Translations under genes and position numbers: made by a program
Notes under the pieces: generated by a model
Seen by the model: only the letters and a program-made list of their open reading frames with translations
What the model was told of the DNA's origin: nothing
Databases searched by the model: none
In this document: piece by piece, positions 5,467-10,317 of the stretch
Layout of the letters: each line of letters opens with the position of its first letter
Numbering within the stretch: the first letter of the stretch is position 1
DNA from: Deferribacteraceae bacterium
Lineage (GTDB): Bacteria; Chrysiogenota; Deferribacteres; Deferribacterales; JAISNW01
Direction of reading: 5' to 3'
Length of the DNA stretch: 10,317 nucleotides
NCBI GenBank assembly: GCA_031278965.1
Contig: JAITJJ010000118.1
Location: 1 to 10,317 of the forward strand

Positions 5467-8079
5467 ATGGAGCTTTCAACCAGGGTAAACCCTAAAGATT
5501 ATGAAGATGATATATACGCCTTCTGGCTTAAAAACAATCTCTTTCATGCGGACGAGAACTCTCTTGCTCTTCCGTATAGTATAGTTATCCCTCCGCCCAA
5601 TATAACAGGCTCTCTGCATTTGGGACATGCGCTGAATGTTACCTTGCAGGATATACTTATCCGTTTCCATAAATTAAAAGGGTATGAAACCCTATGGATT
5701 CCTGGCACAGACCATGCCGGGATTGCCACACAGAATGTGGTGGATAGAAAACTCGCAAAAGAAGGGATATCCCGCGCGGAGCTTGGACGGGAGAAGTTTG
5801 TGGAGGAGGTTTGGAAGTGGCGGGGTGTATCTGGAAGTTCCATATTAAATCAGCTCAAGAGGTTGGGGGTTTCCTGTGATTGGGAACGGGAGCGTTTTAC
5901 AATGGACGGAGATCTCTCCGCCGCCGTAAAAAAAGTTTTTGTCTCCCTCTATAGAGAGGGGCTTATCTATCGCTCCAACTATATGGTGAATTGGTGCGTC
6001 CGCTGCCACACCGCTTTAAGCGATCTTGAGGTGGATTTTGAGGACGAAGCTGGCTTTATGTATAATATGCGTTATCCCCTTAAAGAGGGCGGATTTGTTG
6101 AGATCGCCACAACACGCCCGGAAACATATCTCGCTGACAGCGCCGTAGCGGTAAATCCTGCGGATACGCGCTATAAGCGCCTGATTGGAAAAACTGTTAT
6201 TCTCCCGATTATCAACAGGGAGATCCCAGTCATTGCCGATGAATATGTGGATATGGCTTTGGGCACAGGCTGCCTGAAGGTCACCCCATCCGCGGATCCC
6301 AACGACTTCGTGATAGGCAAACGCCACGCCCTACCCGAATTTCAGTGTATGGATGAATCCGGCGTGATAGTTGTTTCGCCGTTTGACGGGCTTGACAGGT
6401 TTGCCGCCCGAAAAAAGGTTGTGGACGAGTTCGCCCGTTTGGAACTCATGGGGGAAGTTTCACCCATAACCCACAGCGTTGGGCATTGCTACAGGTGCGC
6501 GGGCGTTATTGAGCCGCGGATATCGCTCCAATGGTTCGTAAAGGTTAAGTCGCTTGCAGAAAAAGCCGTAGAAGCGGTTGAGAACGGAAAAACCCGTATT
6601 TTGCCGAAGGTATGGGAGTCGAATTATTTTGAGTGGATGCGCAATATTCGGGATTGGTGCATATCCCGTCAACTCTGGTGGGGACATAGAATCCCCGCTT
6701 GGCACTGCAAATGCGGGCATATCACAGTATCAGAAGATGATACTCCTTCCGTTTGCGAAAAGTGCGGGGGCACTGAAATCACGCAGGAAACGGATGTGCT
6801 TGACACCTGGTTTTCCTCCGCTCTCTGGCCATTCTCAACACAGGGGTGGCCGAAAGAAACCGGTCTTCTGAAAAAATTCTACCCTACCTCCGTTCTCGTC
6901 ACCGCTTTTGATATCCTATTCTTCTGGGTGGCGCGTATGATGATGTTCGGTTTAAAGTTTATGGGGGAAGTTCCTTTTAGGGATGTTTATATCCATGCCC
7001 TTATAAGAGACGAAAAAGGGGAGAAGATGAGCAAGACCAAAGGGAACTCCATCGATCCTCTGGAGATGGCGGATGCCTATGGGGCGGATGTTCTCCGCTT
7101 TTCTCTGGCAATCTTTGCGGCGCAGGGGAGGGATATTCGCATAAGCAAAGCCCGTATTGAGATATACCGAAACTTTTTAAACAAGATATGGAATGCATCC
7201 CGTTTTATCTTTATAAATTTAGATTCTGAACTCCCGGATATTAAAAAAATAGAGATCGCAGAGCTTAGAGATGAGGATCGGTGGATACTGACAAAATTAA
7301 AAAGTGCGGTAAATACCGTGGAAGGGAGTATCTTAAACTATTGTTTTAACGATGCCGCTGCCGCCCTGTATAATTTCTTCTGGAACTCCTTTTGCGATTG
7401 GTATATAGAGCTTATAAAGGTGCGTATCTTTAAGGATGACGGCAAAGCCGCCGCCTTAGCCGCAGCGGTTTATGTGCTAAGGAAAGCTCTCGCCGCTATG
7501 CACCCGTTTATGCCGTTTGTAAGCGAGCATATATGGAAAAACCTTACCGGAGGAAAAACCATCCTTGAAGAAGGGTGGACAGTTGGGGATTTTGATTTTC
7601 CAGGAGAAACTGCAAAGATTGACAGAATCATTGAATTTATAGGGATAGTGCGGAATATACGGGGGGAATACAATATCTCCCCCGCTAAGGTGCTGGCCGT
7701 CTATGCCACCCCGAAAGAGGCGGAGATTGCCCATATCATAAAGGAGAAAGAGGTCTTAATTAACTCTGTAACCCGTCTTTCCGCCATAAATTTTGTTGAT
7801 ACTTTCCCGGATGAAGCCGCGGCGGGGGCGGCGGCAGATTATACCGTACACGTTCCGCTGGCGGGCTTGGCGGATATTGCTGGGGAAAGAGCAAGGCTTA
7901 CTAAAGAGTGCGAGCGCTTGGAAAAAGATTTGCAGGCGGTGAGTGCGCGTCTTAAAAACGAGGGATTTCTTGCCAAAGCCTCTCACACCATCATAGAAAA
8001 AGATACATTGAAAAAAGCGGAGCTTGAAAAGCAGATACTCAATATTAAAACAGCTTTGGAAGCCCTTGCTTCAAAATAA
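5467..8079 (+). CDS. valS: Valine--tRNA ligase (ValRS)
   Basis: This 870-residue class Ia synthetase charges tRNA-Val in the cytoplasm; the length is normal for bacterial ValRS. The catalytic domain has the HIGH-type signature PPPNITGSLHLGH (HLGH at residues 51-54) and the KMSKS-type loop KMSKT at 520-524. The CP1 editing domain, which hydrolyses Thr-tRNA-Val, shows TTRPET (215-220) and the loop TPSADPND (273-280), where the family normally has TPAHDPND. A zinc ribbon in the connective region uses Cys414/Cys416 and Cys430/Cys433. The ValRS-typical DTWFSSALWPFSTQGWP follows. The C-terminus from about residue 805 is a charged helical segment rich in Glu, Lys and Leu, matching the tRNA-binding coiled coil. 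The start has AGGTAGAG just upstream. It follows tsaE by 25 nt and is likely cotranscribed with it. Confidence 0.98.
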   Translation: MELSTRVNPKDYEDDIYAFWLKNNLFHADENSLALPYSIVIPPPNITGSLHLGHALNVTLQDILIRFHKLKGYETLWIPGTDHAGIATQNVVDRKLAKEGISRAELGREKFVEEVWKWRGVSGSSILNQLKRLGVSCDWERERFTMDGDLSAAVKKVFVSLYREGLIYRSNYMVNWCVRCHTALSDLEVDFEDEAGFMYNMRYPLKEGGFVEIATTRPETYLADSAVAVNPADTRYKRLIGKTVILPIINREIPVIADEYVDMALGTGCLKVTPSADPNDFVIGKRHALPEFQCMDESGVIVVSPFDGLDRFAARKKVVDEFARLELMGEVSPITHSVGHCYRCAGVIEPRISLQWFVKVKSLAEKAVEAVENGKTRILPKVWESNYFEWMRNIRDWCISRQLWWGHRIPAWHCKCGHITVSEDDTPSVCEKCGGTEITQETDVLDTWFSSALWPFSTQGWPKETGLLKKFYPTSVLVTAFDILFFWVARMMMFGLKFMGEVPFRDVYIHALIRDEKGEKMSKTKGNSIDPLEMADAYGADVLRFSLAIFAAQGRDIRISKARIEIYRNFLNKIWNASRFIFINLDSELPDIKKIEIAELRDEDRWILTKLKSAVNTVEGSILNYCFNDAAAALYNFFWNSFCDWYIELIKVRIFKDDGKAAALAAAVYVLRKALAAMHPFMPFVSEHIWKNLTGGKTILEEGWTVGDFDFPGETAKIDRIIEFIGIVRNIRGEYNISPAKVLAVYATPKEAEIAHIIKEKEVLINSVTRLSAINFVDTFPDEAAAGAAADYTVHVPLAGLADIAGERARLTKECERLEKDLQAVSARLKNEGFLAKASHTIIEKDTLKKAELEKQILNIKTALEALASK

Positions 8080-8089
8080 CTGAAAAATC

Positions 8090-8119
8090 TTGCGCTGCAG
8101 TTTATTTATGGGATAAAAT
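8090..8119 (+). promoter_or_regulatory. Candidate promoter upstream of the DUF2064-like gene
   Basis: TTGCGC (8090-8095) and TAAAAT (8114-8119) are separated by 18 nt in the 90-nt gap after valS. They match three of six and five of six consensus positions. The gap contains no convincing terminator: the GGG/CCC inverted repeat around 8109-8126 is short and not followed by T residues. This is a weak call based on position and partial consensus. Confidence 0.25.
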
Positions 8120-8158
8120 AATACCCACAAAAGTTGCATAATGTTTGTTATTAATTAT

Positions 8159-8165
8159 GGAGGAG
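8159..8165 (+). promoter_or_regulatory. Strong Shine-Dalgarno of the DUF2064-like gene
   Basis: GGAGGAG lies 4 nt before the ATG at 8170. It is among the clearest ribosome-binding sites in the window and fixes this start. Confidence 0.75.
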
Positions 8166-8169
8166 TGTT

Positions 8170-8841
8170 ATGGATTACAATAAAAAAGAACGCCGTTCGG
8201 GGGTTGCCATCTTTATTAAACCCCTCTCTGTCTGCCGGTCAGCTTCCCAGATAGCAAAAATTTTTATTGCGGACGGGGAAAAATTTATCACCGGTTTACA
8301 GATCGCCTATGCACAAGATATGATCTATGCTCTGGGGAAGAACACGCCAGTTAATCTGTATGTACCTAAACCGGCGGACGGTGTGGATAGCAGCGCAAAA
8401 TATGCCCACATAAGAGCGGAAGAAGTTATTACCACAGATGGAGGAAATACCGCTATAGATGTAAAATTGGCGTTCACCCACTCTTTTAAAAATAACAGTA
8501 TAGTTGCCCTTACCTGTGCCGATTTCCCAGTGCTCTCTCTGGATACGTTTATGAAAATAAGAGAAGAGCTTTCCCGCAATGACTGCGTTATCGAGTCCAC
8601 ATCCACCGGAGATATATCCATTATAGCTTTTAACCGCATCACTTTTACAGACTGTTTTGAGGAAGTGGAGTGGGGAACGGATAAAACCGCGTCGCAGGTG
8701 CTTTCCGCTTTAAAATATAAGAGGGTTTATAAGCTACGCCCCATAAATGAGATAGCATCTTCCGATGACCTTTTAAAACTCTCCCAGTCAAGGGGGTGCC
8801 CGATGATGATTAGAGAATACTTAAAATCGTGGAGTTTTTAA
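8170..8841 (+). CDS. DUF2064/TIGR04282-like glycosyltransferase-fold protein, divergent
   Basis: This 223-residue cytoplasmic protein resembles the DUF2064 (TIGR04282, GT-A-like nucleotidyl/glycosyl transferase) family in order of elements. An initial strand VAIFIKP (12-18) aligns with the family's IFAKxPxPGxVKTRL. ALTCADFPVLS (113-123) aligns with the GSDCPDL metal-binding strand and keeps the Asp (D118), Pro and Leu. EEVEWGTDKTASQVLSAL aligns with the conserved xxPWGTPxVLxxTL segment, and a D-D-L ending precedes the C-terminus. Two motifs are altered: the basic KTR after the first strand is lost (SASQ), and the DGGYYLIG motif is replaced by TGDISIIAF (about 146-154). The assignment is from remembered family patterns and is moderate. 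A strong ribosome-binding site precedes it, and hypE follows after 24 nt (from the ATG at 8866), so the two are probably coexpressed. A role in [NiFe]-hydrogenase maturation or in TIGR04282-type sugar chemistry is open. Confidence 0.6.
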   Translation: MDYNKKERRSGVAIFIKPLSVCRSASQIAKIFIADGEKFITGLQIAYAQDMIYALGKNTPVNLYVPKPADGVDSSAKYAHIRAEEVITTDGGNTAIDVKLAFTHSFKNNSIVALTCADFPVLSLDTFMKIREELSRNDCVIESTSTGDISIIAFNRITFTDCFEEVEWGTDKTASQVLSALKYKRVYKLRPINEIASSDDLLKLSQSRGCPMMIREYLKSWSF

Positions 8842-8865
8842 GATAGCTTTTTAATTTTTTTGCGA

Positions 8866-9858
8866 ATGTCTAAAAATATAACCCTTGCCGTTGGAGGGGG
8901 AGGCAAAGCCATGAACGCCTTGCTTACTTCAACGGTTTTTAAATGTTTTAATAATCCTGCCCTCCTTGCAGCGGGTGACGCGGCGTATATTACGCCTTCC
9001 GGCGGGGAGCTTGCCTTTTCCGCTGATTCCTTTGTGATAACCCCAGAGTTTTTCCCTGGAGGCGATATAGGGAAATTAGCCGCGGCAGGGACGATTAACG
9101 ACCTTGCGGTCAGCGGGGCTATCCCAAAATATCTAAGTTGTTCCCTGGTAATACCGGAAGGCTACAGCGCCGAAAAGTTGGAAAAAATCCTTATATCTCT
9201 CTCTGAAACCGCAGCGGAAGCCGGAGCGGTTGTAGTAACCGGAGATACAAAAGTTATCCCCCGCGGAGAACTTGTCGGTCTTATAATAAACACCGCCGGG
9301 ATTGGCGAAGTGCGTTCACGCTGGAACGATTTTTCAAAAGTCTCTTTAGGCGATAAAATCATCATCACATCCGATATTGCCCGTCACGGAACGGCAACTC
9401 TTCTTGCCAGGGGCGAGCTCGGTTTTACAGGCTCTATTCCATCTGACTGCAATGTTTTATCCAACATGCTCAACCCTTTGCACGAAAGGGTTGTGAACTT
9501 TGCACGGGATGCAACCCGCGGCGGAGTGGCGGCGGTGCTGAATGAAATAGCTCTGGGAAGCGGAAAAGGGATTAAAATAACAGAGGATAAAATTCCAATA
9601 CGGGAAGATGTCAGCCGCCTTTGCAGCGTCTTGGGCTTTGATCCGCTGACAGTGGCAAACGAAGGGGTTGCGGTGCTTGTTACGCCACCTTCTGAAGCGG
9701 CGGCAGTTGCGGAGCTTTTAAAAGCCCATCCTTACGGAGCAGCCTCCGCAATCTGCGGAGAGGTGACAGGCGGCAACTTCGTTCAGCTGGAAACCTGTAT
9801 AGGCGGGAAACGGTATGTGGACTTTCCGGCGGGAGAAAATCTGCCCAGGATATGTTGA
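8866..9858 (+). CDS. hypE: [NiFe]-hydrogenase maturation protein HypE
   Basis: HypE dehydrates the carbamoyl group that HypF places on its C-terminal cysteine, using ATP, to give a protein thiocyanate. This donates the CN ligands of the [NiFe]-hydrogenase active-site iron through HypC/HypD. The fold is the PurM/SelD-like ATP-binding family. Visible marks are FFPGGDIGKLA (62-72) followed by GTINDLA (75-81), TGDTKV, ATRGGVAAVLNEIA, ANEG and the hallmark C-terminal PRIC ending in Cys330. The ATG at 8866 gives 330 residues; a TTG at 8860 would add two and is less likely. No clear Shine-Dalgarno is present, so translation may be coupled to the preceding gene 24 nt upstream. The N-terminal glycine loop (AVGGGGKAM) and GDAAYI differ slightly from the usual HGSGGRxM and DAAVL. 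The Cys330 end separates it from SelD. hypABCDF are not adjacent in this window. Confidence 0.95.
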   Translation: MSKNITLAVGGGGKAMNALLTSTVFKCFNNPALLAAGDAAYITPSGGELAFSADSFVITPEFFPGGDIGKLAAAGTINDLAVSGAIPKYLSCSLVIPEGYSAEKLEKILISLSETAAEAGAVVVTGDTKVIPRGELVGLIINTAGIGEVRSRWNDFSKVSLGDKIIITSDIARHGTATLLARGELGFTGSIPSDCNVLSNMLNPLHERVVNFARDATRGGVAAVLNEIALGSGKGIKITEDKIPIREDVSRLCSVLGFDPLTVANEGVAVLVTPPSEAAAVAELLKAHPYGAASAICGEVTGGNFVQLETCIGGKRYVDFPAGENLPRIC

Positions 9859-9963
9859 AGCGCCTGTTTAGAAGAGTGGCATCCCTTGAACCAAGGCAGT
9901 TCGGTCAATATCCCCGGCATCTTATTCAAAGCCCTCTGCGGTAAGTTCCCCCAAGTTTATAGG
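9859..9963. other. 105-nt convergent intergenic gap after hypE
   Basis: The gap lies between the end of hypE and the stop of a minus-strand gene, so a bidirectional terminator would be expected. The only structure I see is a perfect 5-bp stem, CCTTG (9884-9888) and CAAGG (9892-9896), with a 3-nt loop. No T-run follows on either strand, so it is a poor intrinsic terminator. Confidence 0.4.
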
Positions 9964-10317
9964 TTATTCCTCTACAATTTCCATCCCGTTTGCATAATCC
10001 CCGTTCTCTGAGCTCTCCCCGTTTTCTTCATATTCTCCCTCATCATCAATCTCACCTGCCGGCTTATTTTGCGAGGGCGGGAATACTACCTTCCGCTCCT
10101 TGCCAAACATTGAGGATGCGCTTCCCCACATATAATCCTGAATATTCACGGGAAGATTGGCAATAAATCCGAATCTGTGCAGCATTTCCGCCATCTGCAT
10201 GGAACCGTATATATAGGTGGTGAAAATTAAGCCCTCGTGTTCCAGCAGAACCAGCAATTCGCCTATGGGGATATTTTCTGTTTTTGAGATAGCTTTTAAC
10301 GCCCCTGCATCCCTTGT
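9964..10317 (-). CDS. Unrecognised protein, C-terminal part with very acidic tail (5' end outside the window)
   Basis: The minus-strand frame is open from the right edge to a TAA at 9964-9966, giving at least 117 residues; the true start is beyond 10317. I do not recognise the family. The visible part starts with a helical stretch including ALKAISKTENIPIGELLVLL, then EHEGLIFTTYIYGSMQMAEM and LHRFGFIANLPVNIQDYMWG. It ends in a low-complexity tail of about 30 residues rich in Glu, Asp, Asn and Gly (EGEYEENGESSENGD), probably disordered. No signal peptide or transmembrane helix is visible in this part. The pattern of a compact, mixed-composition region followed by a charged tail supports a real coding region, as does the absence of a competing frame. 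It points toward hypE, so it belongs to a different transcription unit. Function is unknown. Confidence 0.65.
   Translation of the reverse strand, partial: TRDAGALKAISKTENIPIGELLVLLEHEGLIFTTYIYGSMQMAEMLHRFGFIANLPVNIQDYMWGSASSMFGKERKVVFPPSQNKPAGEIDDEGEYEENGESSENGDYANGMEIVEE

Noticed and set aside
6578..6871. Plus-strand frame of 97 codons inside valS
   Set aside because: It overlaps the conserved zinc-ribbon and DTWFSSALWPF region of valS in another frame, has no ribosome-binding site and no family resemblance.
8109..8126. Terminator after valS (GGG/CCC inverted repeat)
   Set aside because: The stem is only about 4 bp and is followed by CAAAAG, not a T-run.
8860..9858. Reading the last + strand gene as selD (selenophosphate synthetase)
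   Set aside because: It shares the ATP-binding fold, but the FFPGGDIGKLA signature and the C-terminal PRIC with final Cys are HypE marks; no SelD-type N-terminal Cys/Sec motif is present.
9859..9963. Possible tRNA on the minus strand because of a GGTTCAA-like string
   Set aside because: The stem around it does not form a T arm with a matching 7-bp acceptor stem, and no anticodon arm is visible.
1..10317. CRISPR array, insertion sequence, phage or toxin-antitoxin module
   Set aside because: No regularly spaced repeats, terminal inverted repeats, transposase or small paired ORFs of that type were found; nearly all of the window is accounted for by the genes listed.

Overview
This window reads as one piece of a bacterial chromosome from an anaerobic or facultatively anaerobic organism. 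Genes are tightly packed, nine of ten lie on the + strand, and base composition looks balanced (judged by eye, not computed). Bacterial affiliation follows from tsaE, a bacterial-type valS, an Rrf2 regulator and Shine-Dalgarno-led genes. An anaerobic lifestyle is inferred from two oxygen-sensitive indolepyruvate:ferredoxin oxidoreductase alpha subunits and a [NiFe]-hydrogenase maturation gene. I cannot name the phylum securely; Deferribacterota, Desulfobacterota or Nitrospirota-like groups would fit.

Region 1 (1-4820) is an arylpyruvate/arylacetate operon: the 3' part of iorA (copy 1), iorB, an Rrf2-family putative Fe-S regulator, a second complete iorA (copy 2) and a paaK-type phenylacetate-CoA ligase. 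The genes overlap or nearly abut (iorB/rrf2 overlap 23 nt, rrf2 to iorA2 gap 1 nt, iorA2/paaK overlap 11 nt), so they are probably one transcript. Together they interconvert aryl acids, aryl-acetyl-CoA and arylpyruvates with ferredoxin as electron carrier. That could serve aromatic amino acid breakdown or arylacetate assimilation.

Region 2 (4821-4991) is a 171-nt gap with no confident gene. It holds a weak imperfect hairpin, a weak promoter candidate and a short open frame that meets the tsaE start codon. Region 3 (4992-8079) is a translation pair: tsaE (t6A tRNA modification) and valS (valyl-tRNA synthetase).

Region 4 (8080-9858) starts with a 90-nt gap holding a strong Shine-Dalgarno. It then carries a DUF2064/TIGR04282-like transferase with altered motifs, followed closely by hypE, which makes the cyanide ligand precursor for [NiFe] hydrogenase. 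Region 5 (9859-10317) is a 105-nt convergent gap and then the C-terminal end of an unrecognised minus-strand gene with a very acidic tail, cut by the right edge.

No CRISPR array, insertion sequence, tRNA or rRNA was found. I do not see a clearly new multi-gene system. The points most worth a second look are the double-iorA operon with an embedded Rrf2 regulator, the divergent DUF2064 protein beside hypE, long poly-G tracts at the iorB ribosome-binding site and inside tsaE, an unusual residue in the ValRS editing pocket, and the unknown minus-strand protein.
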